Source: Azolla caroliniana
Lineage: Eukaryota; Polypodiophyta
Assembly (NCBI GenBank): GCA_043228905.1
Contig: JBHGNT010000014.1
Location: 9,238,001 to 9,302,000 of the forward strand
Length of the DNA: 64,000 nucleotides
Reading direction: 5' to 3'
The first letter of the stretch is position 1; each line of letters opens with the position of its first letter. Both the position numbers and the translations under genes were made by a program. Positions 8,770-18,098 of this stretch are shown here, piece by piece. A model generated the notes under the pieces. The model ran no database searches and was not told the DNA's origin. It saw only the letters and a program-made list of their open reading frames with translations.

Positions 8770-10510
8770 TCAATGGAAATGGATATGAGTAAGAAGTTAC
8801 TACAGGAGCATCGTGAGGCACAATCGTTAGAACAGAAGAAGGCGATGAATCATAGAGAGAAGTGATTGAAGAGGCCTGAGCAATACATTTGCTTAGTGAT
8901 TGATGGCATGGACCAGAAGAAGAAGTGCTTGCCGCATATGCGGAGGCTCCCCAAAGACGTCAATGATGAGTGCCTTGTTCAAATGCACTTGGTGGGATGC
9001 TTGGCTTGTAATAGGTCAGTTGGACCTCACGTCTTCATGACATACCCCAATGTTCACAATGACCCTAACCTAACAGTTACAATGATTCACCGAGTTTTGA
9101 TGTCTTGGGGCCAACCGTTGCCCCCTGTTCTATGCATTCAATTGGACAATACTACTAGAGAGAACAAAAATTCAACTGTGTTTGGCTATCTAAGTATGTT
9201 GATCAACGAAGGATTGTTTAGAAAAGTGAAAGTCAATTTTCTTTTGGTTGGCCACACACATGATCATATAGATCAGATGTTCAGCACATTCTCTAGAGAG
9301 TTATCTCGGCATGATGCTTTCACATTACCTAAACTATTTGATGTCATTTGTGATGCATATACACTGCGCCCAAAAGTGTCACACTTGAAGGAGGTATATG
9401 ACTTTAAGAGATATATATCAGATGGGGGTGTTGGGAATGTTAAAGTGCTCGCCAAGTTAAACAATATAAGCTTCAATCATATTTTTATGATAAAGAAAAA
9501 TGAAATAAGTGGTTCTACGCTTTTGTATGCTAAACAATATTTATCTTCTACAACATGGGAACCTGAAGGTGGTTGCCAGTTACTACTTTGTATGCCGAGT
9601 ACAATTGTCAATGCAGCTAAACAAATGCCAATTGAGAACAAAGGACAATTGCATAGTGACTTGGTATCGGAACAAAAACGGTTATGGCTCCAAGCCTTAG
9701 AAGAAAAAAGAAAGCATATTGAGGCCGCCAAGAAATATGCCGCACAACAAGACACGTCATGGTGGGATGTATTTTTTAGTGATCAAAAATGAATTATAGA
9801 CAATTGTGTATTTGGTGATAATTGGAATTTGGAAACGCCATTCACATTGTCGCTACAACATGATTGTGTAAATAAAACTCTGGAGCAACCAGCAAAATTA
9901 TGCGATTAATGACAGTTTGGTCCATCCACAACAAAGACACATTTATGTGGGACCAAGGATGACGAAAGCAGCCGAACCTAGATGGCAAGACAATTTGTAA
10001 GAGCTCGCGGCGGGGATGTTGATTGCAATGCCGGCTGATGAGAACTCACATGGCCACCAATTTTGGGTTGGTAAAATTCTAGAAGTGCTAATGCATGAAA
10101 TAGAAAACACGATCAAGTCTATAAACATTCATTGGTACAACACTAGAAGTGCAAATGCTTTTACAGGTGAGTATACATTGGAGATGATTGAATGCCCGAC
10201 AACAAGGGGAGGTAGGAAGAGGAAGCGAAACATTCGTAACACCTTGACCCTTGATATCTCTGATGTGGATATCATCGTGTACGACTTCACGCTTACAAAA
10301 GCCGAACGATTAAGGAAGTCAACAATAGATATAATAAAAGAAAAATTACCAGGTCTACAAGGTGGCTTGAGTTGAAGGCAAACGAGATCTGCTATATATA
10401 ATATAGAGTCAAACCATTTGGTTTTTGACGAAGATAATGCACTGATTGGTACATCCGAGGAGGACGAGGAATCGTCATTGTATATTAGTTATAGTAGTGA
10501 TTCTCCGTAA
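8770..10510 (+). pseudogene. DUF7869-like gene, 3' part (disrupted)
   Basis: Continues 2265-3014: taking out Gypsy-1 plus one TSD joins the frame directly through ACATCAATGG. One TGA stop follows at about 8863-8865. An open stretch of 308 codons then runs 8866-9792 with CLVIDGMDQKK near its start, the acidic/Asn motif LDNTTRENKN (about 9148), and VNFLLVGHTHDHIDQMF (about 9232-9282). The D/N and HTHxxID motifs fit an RNase-H-like fold with metal-binding residues. After further stops the C-terminal part continues at 10016-10375 (WYNTRSANAFTG, VDIIVYDF). Stops make it non-functional. Function unknown; probably an ancient transposase-derived gene or transposon ORF. Confidence 0.65.
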
Positions 10511-10730
10511 AGGAGTGATCATAAATGTATTTTTGGTTATTAAGTGTAACTACATTCCGCTTGTAACAAATCGAGTAATATAAAAGCATGTGTTTTGAAT
10601 TCTTATGATTTCTAAAAAATCGTTTCTTATAAAATAACATTGGTTGTAAAGTTTGTGATATAAATTGAGAATGTAACTTTTTGAAAATTCTCTTTTTTTA
10701 TTTACTTCTAAATCACGAAAATAGTGGATT
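10511..10730. other. AT-rich spacer
   Basis: No gene or repeat recognised. It separates the DUF7869-like pseudogene from the minus-strand copia fragment. Confidence 0.5.
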
Positions 10731-11690
10731 TTAAACCTTTTTCATAGTATATTTGAACATGAATGATACTAGTATCAATGTGTTTTGTAAAATCATTGAA
10801 AAACCCCTAAAATCAACCAAAATATTCCTTAACTTCCATTTATGCGCGATCCTTCCACTTGTGAACGCGAACATGTTGCCTTTAGCATCTAGCCGTCCAA
10901 TCGATATCAGATTCAATCTGACATCTAGAACATGGTGGACATCCTTCAATGTTAACCTACAACCAGTAGATGTTACCAAACACACATTTCCTATGCCCAC
11001 AATCTTGCATTCACCATCATTTCCCATCCTTATGTAGCCATAGTCACCCGCTCTGTAAGATGAGAAACATTCTCTTTTGGGAGTTAGGTGGAATGATGCA
11101 CCGGATTCCACTACCCATGAGCACTCAACATTTGCAAGATTCACACTTGCGCACAGATAAATAACATATCTTCCTCACTAGTTGCAATGGATGAGGTGTT
11201 TTTATCATCAGAAATTTTTCTGGGTTCAACGTCATCAGCCATGCCTTTGTCCTTTCTAAGGTGTCGACAATTCTTTTGGAAGTGACCAAGCTTCCCACAA
11301 TAGAAGCATGTAGGTCTTCCTCTGGACTTCGACCTTCCATAAAACTTATCTCCATTTTCTGAACTTCTATGTTCTCTTCTTCCTCTACTAAGTTCTTGGG
11401 TCACATTAGCTTCCGATTGAGACAAGGCACTTTTATCGTTTCTTCTTGTTTTTTCATTTAGAATACTTGTTTTTTCTACTTGTAAAGATAGGTTGTCTTC
11501 TTTACATGACGTACTGAGTGTCACTATTAGGTTTTCCCAACTGTTAGGCAAAGTACATAGTAGTAGTGTGGCCTGCATAACATCATCTAAAGGAAGCTTC
11601 ACTGATGCTAACTAGTTTACCAACCCCATGAAGGTACTAATGTGCTCTACTATACTCTCCCCATCTACGTTGCCGTGAAGATTTTCGGCA
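10731..11690 (-). pseudogene. Copia gag-protease fragment
   Basis: Decayed Ty1/copia fragment. From the right: gag C-terminal half (ALSQSE region) with a CCHC knuckle CFYCGKLGHFQKNC (about 11270-11311), then after a one-base frame change near 11142 the protease region with WVVESGASFHLTP (about 11080-11115) and LNLISIGRL. The protease position normally held by the catalytic Asp (DSGAS) is Glu here. It is truncated at about 10850, where unrelated codons follow. The upstream gag continues with a stop to about 11690. It is related to element G (49.0-50.6 kb). Confidence 0.8.
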
Positions 11691-12431
11691 ACGGTGTGAA
11701 AATTGTGTGCAACGAACGAAATCGAGAAAGTGCAATTTGCACGTGTGAAAGGGGTGAAGGCTACACGCATATGCTAGCATGTTGTAAATAGGACTGAAAT
11801 GAGAATCGTAAAAGAAAAGCTAGATGTAAAGTTAAACATGTGCATGTGTGATGTGTGCTCAATTGTAAATATAAAAATAAGACTAAAGCCTAGTAACATT
11901 TAAGTGCATACATAGGGGTGGAAACAATGCTTGCACCTTGCACTTCCAAGATAGGAGACATATTAACTTACCACTAAAGCCACTACTGAGTGCTTTAGAA
12001 ATTGTATATTTTCTTTTCATATTTAGTATTTTGTAGGAAGCAAACATATAGAAACCGTGGGCGCAAAACCATTGTTTTAGCCCATGGTTTTAGGTTGTGG
12101 TTTTAGCCCATGGTTTTTGCATGGTGAGACCTATAAAAGTCTATAGTTGGGCTTGTGTAAGGGAGGCAAGTGATGTAAGTAAAAAAGAAACTTTTAATCA
12201 AAGATCAGAGTTATCCTAATGGTGATGTATCTTGTCTTGTAAAACTAAAGTCAAGGGTTCAATCTCTATCTCTATCTCTCTCTCTTCATCCATCTATCTT
12301 CAATACTTTCTCGCTTACGCTACTAAAAACATTGAATCCTTGTGGTCCACTACTAAAAACATCGAATCCTTCCGGTCTAGTACCTCAGTGGTCCCGCTTC
12401 ATTTTGCGAACATGCGAGGATTTCCTCGACA
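11691..12431 (+). repeat. Element D 5' LTR (left boundary uncertain)
   Basis: The right boundary is set by ...CTCGACA at 12431, followed 7 bp later by a tRNA-Trp primer site. It contains a TATA box (CCTATAAAAG near 12130), repeated TTTTAGCCCATGGTTTT motifs (about 12077-12120), and a tRNA-like module in sense orientation (12213-12268). No second LTR copy is in the window, so the left end is a guess. Confidence 0.5.
12213..12268 (+). other. tRNA-like module in element D LTR
   Basis: CCTAATGGTGATG (GG at 12221-12222) is followed 35 nt later by GGTTCAATCTC at 12256. It has the same core as the other LTR modules but the opposite orientation relative to its element. Confidence 0.45.
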
Positions 12432-12438
12432 TCTTACT

Positions 12439-12456
12439 TGGTGAACCCGACGTGAA
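12439..12456 (+). promoter_or_regulatory. tRNA-Trp primer-binding site, element D
   Basis: TGGTGAACCCGACGTGAA is the exact complement of the 3' 18 nt of plant tRNA-Trp (TTCACGTCGGGTTCACCA). The same site occurs in A, B and C. Confidence 0.8.
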
Positions 12457-12477
12457 GAAGCGGTAGGAAGGATCAAG

Positions 12478-12645
12478 ATGAGGATCGACCAATACTTGGA
12501 GATGGCATCCTCAAGCAATCAAGTGGGAGAGTTCGAAAGAATGATGATAATCTTCGAACAAATGATGAGATCTCGGGAAGACAATGTGAGCCTGGAGAAG
12601 GTCGTCAACCGTGTCGTGGAGGTTGAGGGTCAAGTTGATGGAAGG
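12478..12645 (+). pseudogene. Element D gag N-terminus (truncated)
   Basis: About 56 codons with methionine-rich FEQMM and a VNRVVEVEGQVDG segment. These align with the start of gag in A, B and C (ERMLQEQRAM...VERLVQRNGQFNG). The reading frame is cut at 12646 by the LTR-like start TGTCATG of element E; the rest of D is not in the window. Confidence 0.65.
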
Positions 12646-13392
12646 TGTCATGGACATGACAATAGTCATGTCATGATTCGAACTCTTAACCTATTGTATT
12701 TAATCGATAAGTTTTAACCAATACATCCGATACATAATCATGTTACCTTTCTAGATTATTGTAGATTATCTATTCTAAATGATTGAGCTACCAACAAGAT
12801 CATTGGGTTGACCTCCAACCCTTGGTAGAGTTCACATATAATAATAATACGCTACATGGTTTAATTGGGGTCACCCCATTTTTCGCCAACTATGGTTTCC
12901 ATCATTGCTTCAGTATTCCATTGCTGGAAACTCTATCAACCCGTCAGCGGAAGGACGTGCTCGTATTTTAGCCGACATTAATCAAGACCCCTCTCCCTCG
13001 AACTCATCCTTGCAAGGGACCAGTATAAAGCGCAAGCTGATCGACATCGTTCCGCTACACCCGCCTTTGCAGTTGGTGATCATGTTTTGCTCTTACGTCA
13101 CCATGTCGATAGTACTCGACCTTTAGGAAAGTTGGATTACAAGAAGTTGGGGCCTTTTTGCATCATTGAGTGTGTCAATCCCGTCACTTTCCGGTTGCAA
13201 CTTCCTCCACATTTCCGGATTCATAATGTCTTCCATGCCTCTCTTCTCGAACCTTATCATCCATCCACTAATCCTGGAAGACACTCTCCACCTCCACCTC
13301 CACCTCCAATTGAGCTTTCCATATGTGAGGAGCATGAGGTCGACCAGATTCTGGACTCTCGTTGGCATCGACGACAACTTCAATACTTAGGC
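12646..13392 (+). pseudogene. Element E: chromovirus remnant (LTR edge, IN, chromodomain)
   Basis: Starts with LTR-like TGTCATGGAC and an antisense tRNA-like module (12671-12722: B box GAGTTCGAATC and ATTGGTTAA in the minus strand, spacing 35). After about 130 bp it jumps straight into the integrase C-terminal half (12783-12971, FTYNNNTLHGLIGVTPFFA) and then VDSTRP.KLDYKKLGPF, IHNVFHASLLEPYH, a proline run and the start of a chromodomain (EEHEVDQILDSRW), ending at 13392. Frameshifts separate the pieces. The LTR-to-pol jump parallels Gypsy-2. The chromodomain is cut where the Copia-1 LTR begins. Confidence 0.7.
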
Positions 13393-13767
13393 TGCTGAGA
13401 ATCAAGCTCAACTTGGTCTAGTGTGTGAACTCACCTTGAGAGTGAAGAGACACTCCAACGATCAAGAGTCACCATTATGTCACCACTTTGTATTCTAGCA
13501 TTTAGTATGAGTCATAGAATCATATTCTATGACACATAACTTATGAGCTTTCACATTCCCCATGCTCCATGAGGCTTGTAGTTAATGAAGAGAGAGGGTG
13601 ACTACATAAAGCACCCTCCTCCCACCTTGTATAATGTTGAGTCTTTCTCCTTTGTCAATATACTTTTACCTTGCGTATTCTCTATGTTTCTGTCTCTCTC
13701 TCTCTTACACACACACATAACTCACATCTCTTCCGCATCACAAGAATCCATCTCTTGATTCTTTACA
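13393..13767 (+). repeat. Copia-1 5' LTR
   Basis: 375 bp, starting TGCTGAGAATCAAGCTCAAC and ending TTCTTTACA. The start is homologous to the LTR start at 62161 (TGTTGAGATACAAGCTCAAC). It carries a CT/CA-rich downstream segment (13680-13740). The boundary is set by the primer site at 13768 and by that similarity. Confidence 0.75.
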
Positions 13768-13779
13768 TGGTATCAGAGC
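13768..13779 (+). promoter_or_regulatory. Initiator tRNA-Met primer-binding site, Copia-1
   Basis: TGGTATCAGAGC directly follows the LTR. This is the standard plant copia primer site. Confidence 0.9.
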
Positions 13780-13927
13780 GAGGTTGGTAGCTCGATCTAG
13801 CCCATTCGCCTCATCGTGATCGTGTGTTGTGCTCTATGCCGACGACCAAGAACCGGCTCATAACTATCGTAGTTTCGCTACATAGCTCGCATTCAAAGAG
13901 AGAAGAAGAAGAAGAAGAATCGACATA

Positions 13928-15316
13928 ATGAATACTCAAATGGGGAGCGCTCTCCCTACCGAGAAGTTGGATCGAAACAACTTCGCATCTTGGGAGTACA
14001 AGATGCACCAATACCTTGTCAGACAAGGCTATTGGAGCTACATCAAAGGAGCGCATGAAGACCGACCCGCCGAAGCGGCTCCTAGATACGTGACATGGGA
14101 GCAAGCCGCAAGCCGCATGATGTATTGTTTGGCGATATGTGTTCACGACCACATGCTCGGAGTCAGAAGGCCACATGCTCTACATGCACTCTAATGGAGG
14201 AAGAGGACACAGACGAGCGAGAGGCCGATTCGGCCAAGGACAAGGCGGACGAGGTCCGACCTACGACAACAACTCCCAATTTCGGCCGCAAAACGGAGGC
14301 CAACGAGGAACCTTCGCAAGAAGGGAGAGCTTCCACTCCGGCCCGAGCCATCAAAACGTAACCGAATGTGGATATTGCGGAAAGCTCAGCCGCCACGAAG
14401 AAGAGTGCCGAAAGAAGATGCGTGAATCGGTTTCCACAAGCCGACAACTCACAAATTACGCACACAACTCCGACTATGAACATCGTGGCAGAATGTATGA
14501 ACACAACTCCGACCATGGCGAAATGTACGGGCACAACTCCGACTACGAAGATTGTGGCAGAATGTATGCGCACAACTCCGACTGTGGCGGAATGTTCATG
14601 ATGAAACATAGAGCAAACTCTATGTCGGCCGCTACCTCAACTAGTGCCTCCGGTCCGGAAGATGTATGGTTCGTCAATTCTGGTGCCTCGAACCATATGA
14701 CATCGCATCAAGAATGGTTCCGAGAACTTCGAGAGTCGAACCGACCCGGCTATGTCGAAACCGGAGATGACACTACACACCCGATTCGGCACATTGGCAA
14801 TGTTCCGTTCCGAAAAGAAGGTAAGCAAAATTACATTAAAAATGTCTTTCATGTACCGACCATTACGAAGAATTTGGTCTTCGTCGGCCAAATTGTAGAG
14901 CAAGGGATGCAAGTTCGATTTAATCAAGGCGGTTGCTTCATCGAAAAAGAGGGCCGACTCATCGCACGCGGACGAAGAGAGGGCCGGATGTTCATTCTCG
15001 ATTCATGCGAGATGAAATCCGCCATGTTCGCGAAAAACACGAAAGCCTACTCCGACATAGAGCTATGGCACAAGCGAATGGGCCACATCAATCTCAACAA
15101 ACTCAAAGCAATGAAATCGAAAGGAGTCGTCATCGGACTCCCGACATTCAAAGAGAAGGATATTGAAGGTGTATGTAAAGCGTGCCAATTCGGCAAGCAA
15201 CACCGACACCCATTCCCGAAAGAGTGGAACTTGAGCAAAGGTCTACTCGACGTAGTCCATTTCGATGTATGGGGACCGGCGCAGACGGCTACATTCGGCG
15301 GATGCCGATATTACGT
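13928..15316 (+). pseudogene. Copia-1 gag-protease-integrase N-terminus
   Basis: Gag starts at 13928 (EKLDRNNFASWEYKMHQYL). Most of the capsid is deleted: around 14160 the frame jumps from VHDHMLG to the gag C-terminal region (EGHMLY...GGRG). A CCHC-like knuckle CGYCGKLSRHEEEC is at about 14370, and an imperfect HNSD repeat at 14461-14595. The protease reads WFVNSGASNHMT (about 14668), with Asn for catalytic Asp. The integrase zinc segment (LWHKRMGHIN...CKACQFGKQ) and DVWGPA follow. The frame is cut at 15316 by element A and resumes at 29650. Confidence 0.88.
14461..14595 (+). repeat. In-frame HNSD repeat in Copia-1 gag
   Basis: Four units beginning CACAACTCCGAC, about 27-39 bp each, encode HNSDYE/HNSDHGE-type repeats between the zinc knuckle and the protease. 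Confidence 0.8.
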
Positions 15317-16020
15317 TGTCGTAGTGTATTCCACACAATACGTGAAAACCATAAAATAATATATCCGAATTTAGATACATATAAATAAATAAATAATATA
15401 TCAAAAGAATTTATCACGTGCATAGGGCAAGATTCGAACCATGCACCTCCTCATAGATAAACCCCAACTTTACCATTGTAATAACTTATCTTTAGTGTTA
15501 TAAATATAGATTTAATACATATAAGACCTTTATTTACACATACCTTTATTAAAAGGTAAAAATCATGTATTCTTTAGAGTGTGAATATTTTATTTACACG
15601 TGACATTAAAAGTGACTCATGCACATCTAGCGTGCACGAGCCCTATATTTAGGAAATGACAAAACATCACATGCACATTTAGTGTGCATGGGCACTTTAG
15701 GTGAAAAAGCATGAAGCCATGCTTAGCCTCTTCCATCTTTATATAAGGAGGAGAAAAATATGTATATGGTTGTTGATTAATATACAAGGTTGGATCAATC
15801 TAATATATTCGTGGGATTCACGAATTTTGCCATCTAATTGCTCTTATAATCTAAATATTGTTTTAATTACACTAAACTCGTGGGATTCACGAGATTGCTA
15901 TCTTACTTCTCTTTCCACTATTCATATCTAGCCTTAAGTTGTATTCCTCTTCCTCCTAGTCAAAAACCTCGGCGGTTCCCACCCGACTCACGCAACGATC
16001 CGGAGCCGAAGGGCACGACA
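15317..16020 (+). repeat. Element A 5' LTR
   Basis: Contains an antisense tRNA-like module (15421-15485; minus-strand GG at 15474 and GGTTCGAAT from 15440, spacing 34), a TATA box (TTTATATAAG near 15738), and four stem-loops. Two are CATGCAC..GTGCA-type at about 15618 and 15670. Two are TCGTG GGATT CACGA at 15807-15825 and 15877-15893. Confidence 0.93.
15421..15485 (-). other. tRNA-like module, element A LTR
   Basis: On the minus strand: ACAATGGTAAAGTTGG then, 34 nt from the GG, GGTTCGAATCTTG. Equivalent copies lie in the A 3' LTR (about 29046-29110) and the B LTRs (about 20375-20440 and 26833-26897). The B-box copy at 29046 is mutated (GGTTCGGATC). Confidence 0.6.
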
Positions 16021-16024
16021 CAGT

Positions 16025-16042
16025 TGGTGAACCCGACGTGAA
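16025..16042 (+). promoter_or_regulatory. tRNA-Trp primer-binding site, element A
   Basis: TGGTGAACCCGACGTGAA, 4 bp after the LTR end; an 18-nt complement of the tRNA-Trp 3' end. Confidence 0.85.
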
Positions 16043-16058
16043 AACGGGTGGCAAGGAG

Positions 16059-18098
16059 ATGGAAAATCAACCGGAGGCTAGCAACATGATGATGATGTTG
16101 GAGCGCATGCTACAAGAACAACGCGCGATGTCGGAGATAGCGGCCTCAGTGGAGCGGCTCGTGCAACGAAACGGGCAATTCAACGGGAAAGACGTGTCGC
16201 GGTATCTTCAGGATTACAAGGCGGAGATGCTACGGTGCGGAATATCGGAAGGACTGCAAGTGACGTCCTTCAACCGGGTGGCGACCGACGGGCTTCAAGT
16301 AAGCATCCATGGGCTACGACAGCAAAATCCGACATGGGAGGCGTTTGAAGTAGAGCTAAAGAGGATGTTCGCCATCGAGGATTCCTCCAAGGCGACGCGA
16401 AGGGGATTCGAAGATTGGGTGGAGACGCCGGACAAGGGATTGAAGGTCGTTGATGTGTTTTCGGCATTCGAAAGCCGGTTCGGGAGGTTATCCGCGAGAG
16501 ATCAAGCTATCCTCGTACCGGACAAGGTGATCATGTTCTTGCGAGCCGTGGACGTCCGGGACCGGAACGATGTCGGAGTGCTCTTGGAGGACACGACCAC
16601 GGAGAGCGGCCTCACCGAAACATGGGAAAGCGTGTGGGATATCGTCGCGCGATACACGAAGAGGGGGCAATGGCTTGCCGACGAGGAAAAGAGGGTTTCG
16701 GAACTGATTCCGAAACCGAGAACCGGATTGGAAGACCATCAACTGAGGGCTCGAGAGACTACAACCGAGAAGGGGATTGATGCACCTACGGTGGAGCAAC
16801 TATTGAAGGAGATGGAGAATCTGAAGATCGCGATGGTGAAGAAGTCGGATGACCGCCCCACAAGCTCCAAGTATACGGACCGACGGTGCATATGGTGCGA
16901 TAGCGCCGAACACGATCGGAGGGATTGCGACGAGCATAAGGAGGCGCTACGGCGGGATCTCATCTACTACAAGGGAAACCGGATTCATTCGATGGACTCT
17001 CGGAAGCCACTCCGACCGAACTTCCGGAAAGCTGGCATGAAGAAGGTGCTCGAGGAGGAATTGGCGGCGAGAAGCAACTATGCGACAACCGCGGGAATAT
17101 GTGTCGGGGAGTCATCGAGAGCAAAGACGTCTTTTTGGCTGGAAGTTCTAGAAAACACCGAGAAAACCGACTCCAACGAGATCCGAAGCACCGCGGAAGG
17201 CGTCCGGGGAGCTACGGGATGGGAGTGCCCTGTCGACAAGAATAGCGTATACGCCCTGTGTCAATTGCATAAGGTGTATGTGGACGAGAAACGACGACGA
17301 ACGGAGGATGCGGCCGGTCCATCGAAGATACCGGAAAGCTGGAACTCCGGAGGTAAGGGAAAAGAAAAGGCGACTCCGGCATTCAAGCTCGCCTCGGACA
17401 TAGAACAACAAACCGACTTGAAAAAAGTGTTCGAGGAAAGAATCTTGGATAGCCGGGTAGATTTCTCGCTTCGGGAGCTACTCGGAATAGCAAAGGAGTT
17501 CCACGATCTTCTCGTAGATCTCGTGAAGCGAAAAAGACAAAGTACGGAGGAAAATGCTCCAAGGGTGAATGCCAACACCGTTTTAATGAACGACACCGAA
17601 GTGGAGGACGAAATTCCGAACTCCCACTATACAAGGCCACATTGGGCACGCGCGACTACGGAAACTCCGGTCCGAATCGGCAACATCAAAGAAACCGTGC
17701 TAGCATTGATTGATCACGGATCGGAGATCAACTTGATATCCAAGGAGTTCTACCGGAAGGGGAAGTGGCCTATTAATACCAACCATGGATGGAAGATTCG
17801 GGCGGCCACCAAAGCAACGGAAGATCTATTTGCGGCTTGTCCGGATGTGACGGTGAAGATCGGGGATGTCGAGATTGACCAAAATTTCTTCGTGCAAGAT
17901 GAGGTTTCACATTCCGTCATCCTCGGCCAACCCTTTATCACGGCATCACGGATGGAGACGAAGGTGGTCGATAGCGGTGCAGCTTTTGCGCGAATTCGGA
18001 GCCAAAACGGTGGGAAATCTATCCAATTCCTAACGGTGCCGGCAAATCACGAAAGGAACAAGAGGGAACTCTTGTCCCAAGTGAGGATGGATTTTTAA
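16059..18098 (+). CDS. Element A gag-protease
   Basis: 679-codon ORF. A GTG lies in frame upstream within the primer site, but the ATG at 16059 is the likely start. Gag capsid is N-terminal; a CCHC knuckle (CIWCDSAEHDRRDC) is at about residue 277. A conserved pre-protease segment reads FKLASDIEQQTDLKKVFEERIL. The protease is at about 550 with IDHGSEIN, i.e. DHG in place of D(S/T)G, plus a downstream ILGQPFI block. It ends at the TAA of a T5 run, where pol opens in the -1 frame. B is about 95% similar in protein by eye; A lacks one Lys near 17500. The family resembles gypsy elements I associate with fungi and non-seed plants. Confidence 0.88.
   Translation: MENQPEASNMMMMLERMLQEQRAMSEIAASVERLVQRNGQFNGKDVSRYLQDYKAEMLRCGISEGLQVTSFNRVATDGLQVSIHGLRQQNPTWEAFEVELKRMFAIEDSSKATRRGFEDWVETPDKGLKVVDVFSAFESRFGRLSARDQAILVPDKVIMFLRAVDVRDRNDVGVLLEDTTTESGLTETWESVWDIVARYTKRGQWLADEEKRVSELIPKPRTGLEDHQLRARETTTEKGIDAPTVEQLLKEMENLKIAMVKKSDDRPTSSKYTDRRCIWCDSAEHDRRDCDEHKEALRRDLIYYKGNRIHSMDSRKPLRPNFRKAGMKKVLEEELAARSNYATTAGICVGESSRAKTSFWLEVLENTEKTDSNEIRSTAEGVRGATGWECPVDKNSVYALCQLHKVYVDEKRRRTEDAAGPSKIPESWNSGGKGKEKATPAFKLASDIEQQTDLKKVFEERILDSRVDFSLRELLGIAKEFHDLLVDLVKRKRQSTEENAPRVNANTVLMNDTEVEDEIPNSHYTRPHWARATTETPVRIGNIKETVLALIDHGSEINLISKEFYRKGKWPINTNHGWKIRAATKATEDLFAACPDVTVKIGDVEIDQNFFVQDEVSHSVILGQPFITASRMETKVVDSGAAFARIRSQNGGKSIQFLTVPANHERNKRELLSQVRMDF
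18092..18098 (+). promoter_or_regulatory. Candidate -1 frameshift/stop signal, element A
   Basis: The gag-protease frame reads GAT TTT TAA; a one-base backward slip of the Phe codon on the T5 run gives TTT TTA AAG. The -1 frame is open from before this point into pol. Same arrangement in B (23045) and C (34313-34320, minus). Confidence 0.6.

Noticed and set aside
11256-11262. TGTCGACA as left end of the element D LTR
   Set aside because: It lies within the copia gag coding fragment.
12232-12444. Small Ser/Ile-rich open frame
   Set aside because: Produced by CT-repeat sequence in the element D LTR.
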